Positions 53,113 to 63,984 of a DNA stretch of 64,000 bases are shown piece by piece. The DNA comes from Microvirga arsenatis. Lineage in GTDB: Bacteria > Pseudomonadota > Alphaproteobacteria > Rhizobiales > Beijerinckiaceae. The stretch is taken from positions 654,605 through 718,604 of the forward strand of contig NZ_JAAAXJ010000001.1 in the NCBI RefSeq assembly GCF_009910705.1, given 5' to 3'. The first letter of the stretch is position 1. Each line of letters begins with the position of its first letter. The notes beneath the pieces are model-generated. The model was not told the DNA's origin, searched no databases, and saw only the letters and a list, made by a program, of their open reading frames with translations. Position numbers and translations under genes: made by a program.

Positions 53113-54132
53113 ATGGATGTTGATCAAAAAATAGGCGGCACCGGATTTCGCATTGGCGCGGTGCATGTGCAAGCCGCGGCGGTCCTTGCGCCCCTGTCGG
53201 GCGTGACGGATGTCGCGTTCAGGCGGATTGCCAAGCGGTTAGGTGCGGGTCTCGTCGTATCGGAGATGGTGGCCTCCGACGAGCTCGTTCAGGGCTCGGA
53301 GGAGGCCCAGCTTCGCGCCGAGGGCTCCGGGATCGAGCCGCACGTGGTCCAGCTCGCCGGCTGCGAGCCGCGGTGGATGGCGGAGGCGGCCCGTGTCGCC
53401 GAAGGAGCGGGCGCCCGCATCATCGATATCAACATGGGTTGCCCGGCCAAACGGGTGATCGGCGGCTATGCCGGATCCGCCCTCATGCGCGACCTCGACC
53501 ACGCTGCCCGTCTGATCGAGGCCACCGTGCAGGCGGCGAGCGTTCCGGTCACGGTAAAGATGCGGCTCGGCTGGGATCACGCCTCGATCAACGCCTCCGC
53601 GCTCGCCCGCAGGGCCGAAGAGCTGGGGGTGCGGGCGGTGACCGTGCATGGGCGCACCCGACAGCAGTTCTACAAAGGGCAGGCCGACTGGAGCGCCATC
53701 GCACCCGTCGTACAGGCAGTCGGGATTCCTGTCATTGCCAATGGGGATATCGGCTCCCTGGATGAGGCGCGGCGCTGCCTGGCCGCCTCCGGCGCTGCCG
53801 CCGTCATGATCGGCCGCTCGGCCGTGGGGCGTCCCTGGCTCGTCGGCCAGATCGGCGCGGCCCTGCAAGGCCGCAGCATTCCCGATCCCTCGCCGCAGGA
53901 GATGACCTCCATCGCCGTCGAGCACTACGAAGGCCTGCTGTCCCTCTACGGCGAGAGGACCGGCATCCGCCATGCCCGCAAGCACCTGGCGGCCTATGCG
54001 GATGTGGCTGCTTCTTCCGGGTTCCAGGTCTCGTCGGATACGCGCAGGGCGCTCGTGACCTCGGAGGAGCCCCGGACGGTGGTTGCGCTGCTGCGCTCCC
54101 TCTACAGCCGCCGGGAGCGGAAGGCGGCATGA
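53113..54132 (+). CDS. dusB: tRNA-dihydrouridine synthase B
   Basis: 339-residue FMN-dependent TIM-barrel enzyme that reduces uridines in tRNA. Signature pieces are [13 protein letters not shown] near the N-terminus, the catalytic Cys region [34 protein letters not shown] and NGDIGS. This gene (nifR3) regularly precedes ntrBC in alphaproteobacteria, as here; it overlaps ntrB by 4 bp. Confidence 0.96.
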   Translation: MDVDQKIGGTGFRIGAVHVQAAAVLAPLSGVTDVAFRRIAKRLGAGLVVSEMVASDELVQGSEEAQLRAEGSGIEPHVVQLAGCEPRWMAEAARVAEGAGARIIDINMGCPAKRVIGGYAGSALMRDLDHAARLIEATVQAASVPVTVKMRLGWDHASINASALARRAEELGVRAVTVHGRTRQQFYKGQADWSAIAPVVQAVGIPVIANGDIGSLDEARRCLAASGAAAVMIGRSAVGRPWLVGQIGAALQGRSIPDPSPQEMTSIAVEHYEGLLSLYGERTGIRHARKHLAAYADVAASSGFQVSSDTRRALVTSEEPRTVVALLRSLYSRRERKAA

Positions 54133-55232
54133 CGGCACTGCCCATCAACGATCTCATCATGAACGCCCTGCCGATCCCGGTTCTCACGGTGGGCGCGGAG
54201 CACCGCATCATTCACGCCAACGCGGCGGCCGAGGCGTTCTTCGAAATCAGCCTGCGCGTGATGCAGCGCCATCGGCTGACCGATTTTCTGCCCTTCGGCT
54301 CCCCGGTGATGGCGCTGGTGGAGGATGTGCGCCAGAGGGGTTCCAGCGTCAGCGAGCACAGGGTCGACATCGGCAGCCCGCGGCTGGGAGCGGAACGCAT
54401 CGTCGACGTCTCGGCGTGTCTCCTCGGCGACGACAGCGACAATGTCATCGTCATGCTCCAGGAGCGCACCATCGCCGACAAGATGAACCGCCAGCTGACC
54501 CATCGCGGGGCGGCCCGCTCCATCACCGCCCTGGGAGCGCTTCTGGCGCACGAGATCAAGAACCCGCTCTCCGGCATTCGCGGCGCCGCCCAGCTCCTCG
54601 AGCAGTCCGCCAGCGAAGACGATCGCCTCCTCACGCGGCTCATCTGCGACGAGACGGACCGCATCGTGAAGCTCGTGGAGCGCATGGAACTTTTCGGCGA
54701 GGAGCGGCCGGTGGAGCGCGGCCCCGTGAACATCCATGGGGTGCTCGACCACGTGAAGCGCCTCGCGCAATCGGGCTTTGCCCGCCATATCCGCTTCGTC
54801 GAGAACTACGACCCCTCGCTCCCGCCGGTGCTCGGCAACCGGGATCAGCTCATCCAGGTCATTCTCAACCTCGTCAAGAACGCCGCCGAGGCCATCGGCC
54901 TTGACGTTCCGGACGGCGAGATCGTCCTGTCGACCGCCTTTCGGACGGGTGTCCGGCTTCAGGTGCCGGGCTCCCAGGAACGCGTGAGCCTGCCGATCGA
55001 GCTGGGCGTCACCGACAACGGGCCGGGCATTCCGCCCGATCTCATGAGCGACCTGTTCGATCCTTTTGTCACCACGAAAGTCCAGGGCAGCGGCCTAGGA
55101 CTGGCGCTTGTGGCGAAGATCGTGGGCGATCACGGCGGCATCGTCGAATGCGAACCGGCGCCCCGGCGGACCACCTTCCGGATTCTCCTGCCCATGCACC
55201 GCGCCGACGACAGGCGTGGGGCCGATCAATGA
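54129..55232 (+). CDS. ntrB: Nitrogen regulation sensor histidine kinase NtrB
   Basis: 367 residues, cytoplasmic. A PAS domain (about 10-115) precedes the HisKA dimerisation helix with phospho-His in [18 protein letters not shown] (about 141), and a HATPase domain with N box [11 protein letters not shown] and G box [18 protein letters not shown]. NtrB phosphorylates NtrC under nitrogen limitation and is controlled by PII proteins. It overlaps dusB by 4 bp and precedes ntrC by 10 bp. Confidence 0.96.
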   Translation: MTALPINDLIMNALPIPVLTVGAEHRIIHANAAAEAFFEISLRVMQRHRLTDFLPFGSPVMALVEDVRQRGSSVSEHRVDIGSPRLGAERIVDVSACLLGDDSDNVIVMLQERTIADKMNRQLTHRGAARSITALGALLAHEIKNPLSGIRGAAQLLEQSASEDDRLLTRLICDETDRIVKLVERMELFGEERPVERGPVNIHGVLDHVKRLAQSGFARHIRFVENYDPSLPPVLGNRDQLIQVILNLVKNAAEAIGLDVPDGEIVLSTAFRTGVRLQVPGSQERVSLPIELGVTDNGPGIPPDLMSDLFDPFVTTKVQGSGLGLALVAKIVGDHGGIVECEPAPRRTTFRILLPMHRADDRRGADQ

Positions 55233-55242
55233 GGCTTAAGCG

Positions 55243-56709
55243 ATGCCGAGCGGACAGATCCTTCTCGCCGACGACGACGCCGCGATCCGCACGGTGTTGA
55301 ACCAAGCGCTGTCGCGGGCTGGATACGAGGTTCGATCCACCAGCAATGCGGCAACTCTCTGGCGCTGGGTGTCCCAAGGGGAGGGCGACCTGGTCATCAC
55401 AGACGTGATGATGCCCGACGAGAACGCCTTCGACCTCCTGCCCCGCATCAAGAAGATGCGGCCGGAGCTGCCGATCATCGTCATGAGCGCCCAAAATACC
55501 TTCATGACGGCGATCAAGGCCTCTGAACGGGGAGCCTACGAATACCTGCCAAAGCCCTTCGATCTGAAGGAGCTGGTGGCCGTCGTCGGCCGGGCCCTCT
55601 CCCGTCCCCGCTCGGCGCCGTCCGGCGCGAATCCTGCACCGGAGAACGAGGAGATCCCGCTCGTCGGCCGCTCCCAGGCGATGCAGGAGATCTATCGCGC
55701 TCTCGCCCGCCTCATGCCCACCGACCTGACCGTGATGATCACGGGCGAGTCCGGCACGGGCAAGGAGCTCGTGGCAAGGGCGCTGCACGATTACGGCAAG
55801 CGCCGGCAGGGCCCGTTCGTGGCCGTGAACATGGCAGCCATTCCACGGGAGCTGATCGAGTCCGAGCTCTTCGGTCACGAGAAGGGCGCCTTCACCGGCG
55901 CGACGGCCCGCAACACGGGCCGCTTCGAGCAGGCGGAAGGCGGAACGCTCTTCCTCGACGAGATCGGCGACATGCCGATGGAGGCTCAGACCCGCCTCCT
56001 GCGCGTTCTTCAGCAGGGCGAGTACACCACCGTCGGCGGCCGGGTGCCGATTAAGACCAATGTCAGGATCGTTGCCGCGACGAACAAGGACTTGCGCATC
56101 CTGATCCAGCAGGGGCTGTTCCGCGAGGATCTCTATTTCCGGCTCAACGTCGTTCCCCTTCGCCTTCCGCCGCTCCGGGAACGGGTCGAGGACATCCCCG
56201 ACCTCGTCAGGCACTTCTTCGTGCTGGTGGAGAAGGAGGGCCTTGCCCGCAAGCAGCTCGATGCGGAAGCCATGGACCGGCTGAAGCGCTATCGCTGGCC
56301 CGGCAATGTCCGCGAGCTGGAGAATCTGGTGCGGCGCCTCGCAGCGCTCTATCCCCAGGATACCATCACCGGAGCCATCATCGATGCCGAACTCGACCCC
56401 CAGCCCTTCCTGCCCCCCCAGCCCGCCGGCAAGGCCGCGCAGCCGGCCCAGCAGGCCGGAGAGGGCTTGTCCGAGGCCGTGGAGCGCCATCTGGCCGAAT
56501 ACTTCTCCGGCTTCCGCGACTCGCTGCCGCCCCCCGGGCTTTATCATCGGGTCCTGCGGGAGATCGAAGGCCCGTTGATCGGAGCGGCCTTGGCGGCGAC
56601 ACGGGGCAATCAGATCAGGGCTGCGGAGCTTCTCGGCGTCAACCGCAACACCCTGCGCAAGAAGGTGCGGGACCTCGATCTGATGGTAATGCGCTCGAAT
56701 CGGACCTAA
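55243..56709 (+). CDS. ntrC: Nitrogen regulation response regulator NtrC (sigma-54 activator)
   Basis: 488 residues. A receiver domain carries the phospho-Asp in [11 protein letters not shown] (about 54). The AAA+ sigma-54 interaction domain (about 140-380) has Walker A GESGTGKE, the intact GAFTGA loop (KGAFTGATA) and Walker [11 protein letters not shown]. The C-terminal Fis-type HTH is [16 protein letters not shown]. It activates glutamine synthetase and nitrogen-scavenging promoters with RpoN. Confidence 0.97.
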   Translation: MPSGQILLADDDAAIRTVLNQALSRAGYEVRSTSNAATLWRWVSQGEGDLVITDVMMPDENAFDLLPRIKKMRPELPIIVMSAQNTFMTAIKASERGAYEYLPKPFDLKELVAVVGRALSRPRSAPSGANPAPENEEIPLVGRSQAMQEIYRALARLMPTDLTVMITGESGTGKELVARALHDYGKRRQGPFVAVNMAAIPRELIESELFGHEKGAFTGATARNTGRFEQAEGGTLFLDEIGDMPMEAQTRLLRVLQQGEYTTVGGRVPIKTNVRIVAATNKDLRILIQQGLFREDLYFRLNVVPLRLPPLRERVEDIPDLVRHFFVLVEKEGLARKQLDAEAMDRLKRYRWPGNVRELENLVRRLAALYPQDTITGAIIDAELDPQPFLPPQPAGKAAQPAQQAGEGLSEAVERHLAEYFSGFRDSLPPPGLYHRVLREIEGPLIGAALAATRGNQIRAAELLGVNRNTLRKKVRDLDLMVMRSNRT

Positions 56710-56743
56710 AGGCTGAGAGCTGTAATAATTTGACCACAGTGTT

Positions 56744-59059
56744 GTGTTGGTGCATCACCCCATCGGAGGGTGCCGACCTGAGGGCGCCCGATCTTGCGGG
56801 GCACCGGATTTGAACCACCAGGACACCCTAGCACAGCGTCAAGCGGCGGAGCCGTCCCAGAGCAGCCTCGGCTGGCTGGGCTACGGCGCCGTGCTGTCGG
56901 CTCTGGCCTCCGCCCTGGCAACCTTCCTGATTCTGGCGGGCGCCACCCCCATCCTGCCCACCCACAACGTGGTCGTATGGGTGTTCGCGCTGAACGGTGT
57001 GCTGATCGCCATCCTCCTCGGCATCGTTGCCTGGCAGACGCGCAGGCTGGTGCGGGAGCGCAAGGCAGGAGCCGCGGCGGCCGGCCTTCATGTGCGGATC
57101 GTCGGCCTGTTCAGCCTCGTGGCCGTCCTGCCGGCCATCCTCGTCGCAGGCGTGGCGACCGTAACCCTCGAAAGAGGCCTCGATCCATGGTTCACGGGTG
57201 CCCTCAAGGATCTGATGACCAACACGGTGTCGATCGCGCGCTCTTACCGCGAACTGCAGTGCCGCACGCTCGCCCGAGAGACGCAGCTCATGGCAGCCGA
57301 CCTCAACAGGGCCAAGGTGCTCTACGACGCCGACCGCAACCTGTTCCGGGAATTCATGAACTCCCGGGCGACCTTTCTCGGTTTCCCGCTCGCGATGGTC
57401 CTGGAGCCCGACGGCGCGGTGGTCGAGCGCTTCGAGGCGAAGAAGCTCGAGGGCGTGCCGCAGCCTGCCCTGGCGGACCTTCAGGAGGCGAGCAACCGGG
57501 AAGCGCTCTGTCTCTTCCCGCGCTCCGGCAACATCTTCCGCACGGTGCTGAAGCTGGACGCCCATGGCGGGCGCATTCTCTACGTCGCTCGTGAGGTCGA
57601 TCCCCGCGCGGTCGAGTTCCCCCAGGTCGCGGAGGCAGGCGTCGCTTTCTACGAGGCCCTCGATCAGAAGAAGGCCGGGATCCAGATCGCCTTTGCGTCC
57701 ATGTTCGCCCTGATCGCCCTGATCGTCCTTCTGTCGGCCGTGTGGTTCGGCTTGAACTTCGCCAACCGGCTGGTGGCGCCCATCCGCCGCCTCATCCACG
57801 CGACGGATCAGGTGGCGACCGGCAACTTCTACGTCCAGGTGCCCGTCAAGCGCGGGGAGGGCGACCTCGGCCATCTCGGCGAGACCTTCAACAAGATGAC
57901 GTCGGAGCTGCGCCGCCAGCACGACAGCCTGACGGCTGCAAGCGACCTGATGGACCGCCGGCGCCGGTTTACGGAAGCCGTGCTGGCCGGTGTTTCCGCC
58001 GGCGTCATCGGCGTCAATGCGCGCGGCCTGGTGACCATCGTCAATCCCTCGACCGAAGCTCTTCTCGGCGCGTCCCGGGAGGAGCTGCTCGGCAAGCCAG
58101 TCGCCATGGTTCTCCCGGAGGTGGCGGCCCTGGTGGAGGAGATGTCCCTCGGGCGCCAGCGCCTGATGCAGCAGCAGATCCATATCGCCCGAAAAGGCAA
58201 GGAGCGGACGATCAACGTCCGCGTCACCAGCGAGCAGACCCGCAGCGAGAAACGGGATCTCGTCATCACGCTGGACGACATCACCGATCTCGTGCTGGCG
58301 CAGCGCACATCCGCGTGGGCGGATGTGGCCCGCCGCATCGCTCACGAGATCAAGAACCCTCTGACGCCGATCCAGCTCTCCGCCGAGCGCATCCGCAGGA
58401 AGTACGGCAAGGTCATCACCACCGATCGGGAGGTGTTCGACCAGTGCACGGACACGATCGTGCGGCAGGTGGACGACATCAAGCGCATGGTGGACGAGTT
58501 CTCGTCCTTTGCGCGCATGCCCAAGCCCACCATCGGCAGCGAGGATCTGGCCGAGACGATCCGCCAGGTGATCTTCATGATGAAGATTGCCCACCCGGAG
58601 ATCGAGTTCGTGGACCAGGTTCCGCCGGGACCCCTCGTGGCACCGTTCGACCGGCGCCTCGTCTCGCAGGCCGTCACCAACATCGTCAAGAACGCGACGG
58701 AGGCGATTGCCGCCGTGCCGGAAGAGCAGCGAGGGCAGGGGCAGATCCGGGTTCTGCTCGACGACACGCATCCGGACTTTCTGATCATCGCGGTGACTGA
58801 CAACGGCAAGGGCTTCCCCGTGGAGGGCCGACAGCGGCTTCTGGAGCCCTATATGACCACCCGCGAGGGCGGCACCGGACTGGGATTGCCAATCGTCGCG
58901 AAGATTCTGGAAGACCATGGGGGCGGCATGGAGCTGGCCGACAATCCCGCAGGGCAAGGCGGTCAGGTTCGCATGTGGATCCCCAAGATCAAACACAATG
59001 CATCGGAAGAGACATCGGCCACTTCCAGCCGAAACGACTCCCGTAGGGCAAGCCTATGA
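56744..59059 (+). CDS. ntrY: Sensor histidine kinase NtrY
   Basis: Up to 771 residues; the start is uncertain. GTG at 56744 has no clear ribosome site, and TTG at 56810 (followed by NHQDTLAQ) is a reasonable alternative. Three N-terminal membrane helices and a periplasmic loop are followed by a fourth helix near residue 320, HAMP (about 345-395, RLVAPIRRLIHATD), PAS (about 410-520), HisKA with [21 protein letters not shown], and HATPase with DNGKGFP. NtrY senses envelope or redox/nitrogen signals and phosphorylates NtrX. Overlaps ntrX by 4 bp. Confidence 0.93.
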   Translation: MLVHHPIGGCRPEGARSCGAPDLNHQDTLAQRQAAEPSQSSLGWLGYGAVLSALASALATFLILAGATPILPTHNVVVWVFALNGVLIAILLGIVAWQTRRLVRERKAGAAAAGLHVRIVGLFSLVAVLPAILVAGVATVTLERGLDPWFTGALKDLMTNTVSIARSYRELQCRTLARETQLMAADLNRAKVLYDADRNLFREFMNSRATFLGFPLAMVLEPDGAVVERFEAKKLEGVPQPALADLQEASNREALCLFPRSGNIFRTVLKLDAHGGRILYVAREVDPRAVEFPQVAEAGVAFYEALDQKKAGIQIAFASMFALIALIVLLSAVWFGLNFANRLVAPIRRLIHATDQVATGNFYVQVPVKRGEGDLGHLGETFNKMTSELRRQHDSLTAASDLMDRRRRFTEAVLAGVSAGVIGVNARGLVTIVNPSTEALLGASREELLGKPVAMVLPEVAALVEEMSLGRQRLMQQQIHIARKGKERTINVRVTSEQTRSEKRDLVITLDDITDLVLAQRTSAWADVARRIAHEIKNPLTPIQLSAERIRRKYGKVITTDREVFDQCTDTIVRQVDDIKRMVDEFSSFARMPKPTIGSEDLAETIRQVIFMMKIAHPEIEFVDQVPPGPLVAPFDRRLVSQAVTNIVKNATEAIAAVPEEQRGQGQIRVLLDDTHPDFLIIAVTDNGKGFPVEGRQRLLEPYMTTREGGTGLGLPIVAKILEDHGGGMELADNPAGQGGQVRMWIPKIKHNASEETSATSSRNDSRRASL

Positions 59060-60426
59060 GCGCTGATATTCTCGTCGTCGACGACGAAGTCGACATCCGT
59101 GAGCTTGTGGCCGGCATCCTGGAGGATGAAGGGCATCGCACACGCACCGCCGGAACCTCCGACGAGGCCCTGGCTGCGATCGAGACGCGCCGTCCGCACC
59201 TCGTCTTCCTGGACATTTGGCTCCAGGGGAGTCGCCTCGACGGTCTTCAGGTGCTGGAGATCATCAAGTCCCAGCATCCAGATCTGCCCGTCGTCATGAT
59301 CTCCGGCCACGGCAACATCGAGACCGCCGTGTCGGCCATCAAGGCCGGCGCCTACGACTTCATCGAAAAGCCCTTCAAGGCGGACCGGCTCGTGCTCGTC
59401 GCGGAGCGTGCCCTGGAGGCCTCTCGCCTCAAGCGCGAGGTGCGCGACCTGCGCTCCCGCTCCGTCCAGGCCAGCCGGATTGCCGGCAAGTCCATCGTCA
59501 TCAACCAGCTTCGTCAGGCCGTGGAGCGCGCAGCCCCGACCAATGCCCGCATCCTGATCACGGGAGCGCCCGGGTCCGGCAAGGAACTGACCGCGCGCAC
59601 GATACACGGCCTCTCCACGCGGGCGAACGGGCCTTTCGTCGTGCTGTCGGCCGCCACGATCAGGCCGGAAACCATGGAGGCGGAACTCTTCGGCACCGAA
59701 GGAGGCGAGGGCGGTGGGCGCCGGGTCGGCGCCCTGGAGGAAGCGCATGGCGGCACGCTCTATATCGACGAGATCGCCGACATGCCGCGGGAGACGCAGA
59801 ACCGCATCCTGCGCGTTCTCGTTGACCAGAACTTCCAGCGGGTCGGGGGAACCACCCGAGTTCACGTGGACGTGCGCATCGTTTCCTCGTCGAGCCGCGA
59901 CCTGCCTGCAGAGATCGCAGCAGGACGCTTCCGCGAAGACCTGTTCCACCGCCTCAGCGTCATCCCGATCCGTGTTCCGTCCCTCGCCGAACGGCGTGAG
60001 GACGTTCCGGAACTGATCGACTTCTTCATGGAGCAGATCTCCTCGACTACCGGCCTGCCCAAGCGCCGCATCGCGGAGGATGCCATGGCGGTGCTGCAGT
60101 CGCACGACTGGCCGGGCAACGTGCGCCAGCTGCGCAACAACGTCGAGCGCCTGATGATTCTGACCTCCGGCGACCCGGATGCCGAGATCACCGCCGACAT
60201 GCTGCCCTCCGAGATCGGGGCGCTCGTTCCGAGCACGCCGGGCGGGTCGGGGGGCGAGAAACTCATGAGCCTGCCTCTTCGCGAGGCACGCGAAATCTTC
60301 GAGCGGGAATACCTCCTGGCCCAGATCGCCCGATTCAGCGGCAACATCTCGAGGACCGCGGAGTTCATCGGCATGGAGCGCTCGGCCCTCCACCGGAAGC
60401 TCAAGTCGTTGGGAATCGGCGGCTGA
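59056..60426 (+). CDS. ntrX: Response regulator NtrX
   Basis: 456 residues. The receiver domain has phospho-Asp in FLDIWLQGS (about 53), an AAA+ domain has Walker A GAPGSGKE and Walker B TLYIDEIADM, and the C-terminus has a Fis-type HTH (FIGMERSALHRKLKSL). The GAFTGA loop needed to touch sigma-54 is missing: where NtrC has GAFTGA this protein has EGGEGGGRRVG. It therefore probably acts without RpoN, as proposed for other alphaproteobacterial NtrX. Confidence 0.95.
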   Translation: MSADILVVDDEVDIRELVAGILEDEGHRTRTAGTSDEALAAIETRRPHLVFLDIWLQGSRLDGLQVLEIIKSQHPDLPVVMISGHGNIETAVSAIKAGAYDFIEKPFKADRLVLVAERALEASRLKREVRDLRSRSVQASRIAGKSIVINQLRQAVERAAPTNARILITGAPGSGKELTARTIHGLSTRANGPFVVLSAATIRPETMEAELFGTEGGEGGGRRVGALEEAHGGTLYIDEIADMPRETQNRILRVLVDQNFQRVGGTTRVHVDVRIVSSSSRDLPAEIAAGRFREDLFHRLSVIPIRVPSLAERREDVPELIDFFMEQISSTTGLPKRRIAEDAMAVLQSHDWPGNVRQLRNNVERLMILTSGDPDAEITADMLPSEIGALVPSTPGGSGGEKLMSLPLREAREIFEREYLLAQIARFSGNISRTAEFIGMERSALHRKLKSLGIGG

Positions 60427-60436
60427 TGGCAGCGCA

Positions 60437-60460
60437 GGCAGCCGAGGGGCTGCCCGCTTT
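60437..60460 (+). terminator. Weak terminator after ntrX
   Basis: A 7-bp stem GGCAGCC/GGCTGCC with loop GAGG is followed by CGCTTTCTCC. The T-run is poor, so this is tentative. The remaining ~200 bp to hfq shows no gene and likely holds the hfq promoter. Confidence 0.4.
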
Positions 60461-60662
60461 CTCCCCACCAGGGGAACGAAAACCTACAATCCACGGGGAA
60501 AAACCGGCCCGGAGGGGGTAGAACTGTCGCGCTCCCCCTTGCCGAACGCTGCCGTTCGCCCTGTAATATGAAGGCCGGTCACCGACCGCACGAAAGCGGA
60601 CAACCATATCCAAGCGGCCCCATAGCCAAGACCGGCGGCGATGGGCTGGCGAGGCAACTTCA

Positions 60663-60917
60663 ATGGCGGGCGATCGCGCGCAGAATCTCCAGGACACCTT
60701 TCTGAACTATGTCCGGAAGCAAAAGGTACCCCTGACGATCTTCCTGGTGAACGGGGTGAAGCTTCAGGGCGTCGTCACGTGGTTCGACAATTTCTGCGTC
60801 CTGCTGCGTAGGGACGGCCACTCCCAGCTGGTTTACAAACACGCCATTTCCACCATCATGCCAGGACAGCCCGTCCAGTTGTTCGACCAGATCGACGAGG
60901 CTGGCGAGAAGGCTTGA
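60663..60917 (+). CDS. hfq: RNA chaperone Hfq
   Basis: 84-residue Sm-like protein that forms hexamers and pairs small RNAs with mRNAs. Sm1 motif residues ([27 protein letters not shown], in part) and the Sm2 motif YKHAISTI are intact. It lacks the long C-terminal tail of enteric Hfq, as normal in alphaproteobacteria. hflX starts 1 bp after its stop. Confidence 0.98.
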   Translation: MAGDRAQNLQDTFLNYVRKQKVPLTIFLVNGVKLQGVVTWFDNFCVLLRRDGHSQLVYKHAISTIMPGQPVQLFDQIDEAGEKA

Positions 60918-60918
60918 G

Positions 60919-62313
60919 GTGACGGAACCACGGACCCCGGGGGAAGAACGTCTCGCTCAGCTTGCCGAACCTGAAAAGGATGTCGCGGCAGGAACGCGGA
61001 CGCTCGTCGTCGGGCCTTATCTGACGCGCAAGCGGCGTCCATCTTCGGATGGAGACGGGGAGGGCGCGAACCCTCGCCCGCCCGAAGCCCGGCTCGACGA
61101 GATCACCGGCCTGGCGCTGGCCATCGACCTGACCATCGTGCGCTCGCTCACCGCCCCTTTGTCCTCGCCGCGCCCCGCCACCTTCATCGGGAGCGGCAAG
61201 GTCGAGGAACTGGCCGGGCTGATCCGGGCGGAGCAGATCGGCCTCGTGGTGATGGACTGCGCCCTCAGCCCCGTGCAGCAGCGTAATCTCGAAAAGGCCT
61301 GGGGCGCCAAGGTCATCGACCGCACGGGCCTCATCCTTGAAATCTTCGGCCGGCGGGCGCGGACGAAGGAGGGGACGCTTCAGGTCGAGCTGGCGCATCT
61401 CTCCTATCAGAAGGGGCGGCTGGTCCGCTCGTGGACGCACCTCGAGCGCCAGCGCGGCGGCTTCGGCTTCCTCGGCGGTCCCGGCGAGACGCAGATCGAG
61501 GCTGACCGGCGCCTGATCCAGGAGCGGATGAACCGGATCGAGCGCGACCTGGAAGGGGTGGTGAAGACCCGCTCCCTGCACCGGACGAGCCGCAGGCGGG
61601 TGCCCTATCCCATCATCGCCCTGGTCGGCTACACCAATGCGGGCAAGTCGACCCTGTTCAACCGCATGACGCAGGCCGACGTGCTGGCCGAGAACATGCT
61701 GTTTGCGACGCTGGACCCTACATCGCGGGCCATCGAGCTGCCCCATGGCGAGAAGGCCATCCTGTCGGACACCGTGGGCTTCATCTCGGACCTGCCGACC
61801 ATGCTGGTCGCAGCCTTCAGGGCCACCTTGGAAGACGTTGTGGAGGCCGACGTGCTGCTCCATATCCGTGACGTTTCCCATGGAGAGACCGAGGCCCAGG
61901 CCGGGGATGTGGCTGTCGTCCTGCGCGAACTGGGGATCGATCCCGACGATACGCGGCGCATCATCGAGGTCTGGAACAAGGCCGATCTCCTTTCGGCCGA
62001 GGACCGAGAGCGGCTGGCGACCGCCTCGCAGCGGACGGGCGCGGAACGGCGGCCGATCCTGATCTCGGCCCTGACCGGGGACGGCATTTCCGAGCTTTTG
62101 GCCACCATCGAGCACCATCTGGCGATGGGGCGCCTCACCTACGAAGTCGATGTCTCGCCGGAAAACGGGCAGGGGCTCGCCTGGCTCCATGAGAACACCG
62201 AGATCCTGGGGCGCGAGACGAAGGAGAACGGGCACACAGTCCTCCAGGTGCGCCTGGTCCCGGGCAAGGAGCCACGCTTCCTGAACCGTTTTCCGGAAGC
62301 GCGGGTGCTGTAG
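60919..62313 (+). CDS. hflX: GTPase HflX
   Basis: 464 residues with GTG start, 1 bp after hfq. The N-terminal HflX domain (about 60-200; [18 protein letters not shown]) is followed by a Gly-rich connector ([15 protein letters not shown]) and a G domain with G1 [10 protein letters not shown]3 DTVGFI and G4 NKAD. HflX binds ribosomes and can split stalled ones after stress. hfq-hflX pairing is common. A terminator hairpin follows, inside the end of mazG. Confidence 0.96.
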   Translation: MTEPRTPGEERLAQLAEPEKDVAAGTRTLVVGPYLTRKRRPSSDGDGEGANPRPPEARLDEITGLALAIDLTIVRSLTAPLSSPRPATFIGSGKVEELAGLIRAEQIGLVVMDCALSPVQQRNLEKAWGAKVIDRTGLILEIFGRRARTKEGTLQVELAHLSYQKGRLVRSWTHLERQRGGFGFLGGPGETQIEADRRLIQERMNRIERDLEGVVKTRSLHRTSRRRVPYPIIALVGYTNAGKSTLFNRMTQADVLAENMLFATLDPTSRAIELPHGEKAILSDTVGFISDLPTMLVAAFRATLEDVVEADVLLHIRDVSHGETEAQAGDVAVVLRELGIDPDDTRRIIEVWNKADLLSAEDRERLATASQRTGAERRPILISALTGDGISELLATIEHHLAMGRLTYEVDVSPENGQGLAWLHENTEILGRETKENGHTVLQVRLVPGKEPRFLNRFPEARVL

Positions 62314-62316
62314 CGC

Positions 62317-63153
62317 TCAGCCGGACCGCCGCTCGGCGGTTTTTGCGGCCACCCAGAGCGCCTCCATCTCCTCGAGCGATGCCTCGTCGAGGCTTCGGCC
62401 CTGCTCCGCCAGCGCCTCCTCGACAGCGCGAAAGCGCCGTTCGAACTTGGCGTTCGTCCGTCTCAAGGCGCGTTCCGGATCGATGTCGAAGTGGCGGGCG
62501 AGGTTGGTGACGGAGAAGAGCAGATCGCCGATCTCATCCTCGATCATATCTCTCATTCCTGATGAAGATGCCTCCTTAACCTCCTCCAGTTCCTCATGGA
62601 TTTTATCGATCACTTGAGACGCCTCGGGCCAGTCGAAGCCGACCTTGGCCGCTTTCGCCGTCAGCTTCTGGGCCCGGGTCAGCGCGGGCAGGGCGGAGGG
62701 GATGCCTCCGAGAAAACCGGCTTCGTCGGGGGGCGGCGCGAAGCCCATCCGCTGCCGCTCCGCCCGCCGGGCGGCCTTTTCCTCGCTTTTGATCGAATCC
62801 CAGAGGCTCTTCACCTCCTCCGGCGAAAGATCCTTGACGCTGCCAAACACGTGGGGGTGGCGCCGAATGAGCTTCCGCGTGATGGCCTCCACCACGTCGC
62901 CGAAGGCGAAGGCGCCCCGCTCCTCGGCGATGCGGGCATGGAACACCACCTGCAGCAGCAGGTCGCCGAGTTCGTCCCTGAGATCGGCAAGGTCGCCGCG
63001 CTCGATGGCGTCAGCAACCTCATAGGCTTCCTCGATGGTATAGGGCGCGATCGATGCGAAATCCTGTTCCAGATCCCAGGGACAGCCGGTTTCCGGCGTG
63101 CGCAGGGCCGCCATGATCTCCAGGAGACGGGTGATGTCGGTGGAAGGCTTCAT
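62317..63153 (-). CDS. mazG: Nucleoside triphosphate pyrophosphohydrolase MazG
   Basis: 278 residues with two MazG domains. The first begins TGCPWDLEQDF... and carries EEAYEVADAI...DELGDLLLQVVFHA (metal-binding Glu/Asp pairs), and the second has EELEEVKEA...DEIGDLLFSVTN. MazG hydrolyses NTPs to NMPs and lowers ppGpp levels in E. coli. It converges on hflX with only a 3-bp gap. Confidence 0.96.
   Translation of the reverse strand: MKPSTDITRLLEIMAALRTPETGCPWDLEQDFASIAPYTIEEAYEVADAIERGDLADLRDELGDLLLQVVFHARIAEERGAFAFGDVVEAITRKLIRRHPHVFGSVKDLSPEEVKSLWDSIKSEEKAARRAERQRMGFAPPPDEAGFLGGIPSALPALTRAQKLTAKAAKVGFDWPEASQVIDKIHEELEEVKEASSSGMRDMIEDEIGDLLFSVTNLARHFDIDPERALRRTNAKFERRFRAVEEALAEQGRSLDEASLEEMEALWVAAKTAERRSG
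62325..62344 (+). terminator. hflX terminator embedded in the 3' end of mazG
   Basis: Stem ACCGCC (62325-62330) and GGCGGT (62335-62340), loop GCTC, followed by TTTT. It lies 12 bp past the hflX stop but within the last codons of mazG on the other strand. Confidence 0.65.
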
Positions 63154-63284
63154 GCTCTGGAATTCCTGCTGGCGCTGCGGCTGTCATAGCCTGAGGACAA
63201 AACGCGGGGCTAGCTGGATTTGCGCCATGTCCTTGCGATAGCGGTATCGGTAGGGTCAGATCTCCCCAAAGGTTGAGGAAACAG

Positions 63285-63728
63285 ATGAAAGCGCTGGTCA
63301 AACTGGTCGACGGCATGATGTTCGTGGGTGAATCCGGCAGCGGCCATGCGGTCGTGATGGACGGCGCGCCGGAATATGGCGGACGCAATCTCGGCATTCG
63401 CCCCATGGAGATGCTCCTGATCGGCCTTGGCGGCTGCACGGCCTTCGACGTGGTTCAGATCCTCAGGAAAGGCCGCGAGCAGGTGACCGACTGTGAGGTC
63501 GAGGTATCCGGCGAGCGGGCGGAGACCGACCCCAAGGTGTTCACGAAGATCCACATGGAATACCGCGTCAGCGGCAGGAACCTCGCGCCGTCAAAGGTGG
63601 AGCGGGCGATCCAGTTGTCCAAGGAGAAGTACTGCTCGGCCTCGATCATGCTGGGCGCGGTCGCCGAGATCACCCATAGCTGGACAGCGCTCGACACGGC
63701 AGAAGCCTCCGAACCGGCTGCATTCTGA
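63285..63728 (+). CDS. OsmC-family peroxiredoxin-like protein
   Basis: 147 residues. The ATG at 63285 follows GAGGAAA; an in-frame TTG at 63273 would overlap that site. The OsmC/Ohr fold is indicated by the first Cys in IGLGGCTAFDVVQILRKGRE and the second in KEKYCSASIMLG, the usual pair that reduces organic hydroperoxides. It resembles the YhfA-like OsmC branch; a specific substrate cannot be named. Confidence 0.88.
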   Translation: MKALVKLVDGMMFVGESGSGHAVVMDGAPEYGGRNLGIRPMEMLLIGLGGCTAFDVVQILRKGREQVTDCEVEVSGERAETDPKVFTKIHMEYRVSGRNLAPSKVERAIQLSKEKYCSASIMLGAVAEITHSWTALDTAEASEPAAF

Positions 63729-63747
63729 TATTCGCACGACACCGTGA

Positions 63748-63780
63748 CGGCGATGGCTGACGCGTCAGAAGCCATCGCCG
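63748..63780 (+). other. Hairpin downstream of osmC-like gene
   Basis: A perfect 10-bp inverted repeat, CGGCGATGGC (63748-63757) and GCCATCGCCG (63771-63780), with a palindromic TGACGCGTCA in the loop. No T-run follows, so it may be an mRNA stabiliser or a factor-dependent terminator. Confidence 0.45.
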
Positions 63781-63947
63781 ATCTCAAAGACCACGGCAGG
63801 GCACCGCGACTCGCTCAAGCGATGTGAAGGGGAGAGCCTCATCGCTCTGGATGATAAATTCGCATAAGATATATTATGGAATTAGCTCTAGGATATTTCT
63901 TCATGTCAACGATGTAATCCACGTACCACTTTAGCGCATTTGCTGCT

Positions 63948-63984
63948 CGTTGTGGACGGGATTAGCTTCAGTCTGTCCACAACG
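63948..63984. repeat. 10-bp perfect inverted repeat near window end
   Basis: CGTTGTGGAC (63948-63957) and GTCCACAACG (63975-63984) are separated by 17 nt. The preceding ~150 bp (63840-63940) is AT-richer than average and shows no gene. It might be an operator or the start of an element outside the window. Confidence 0.45.
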
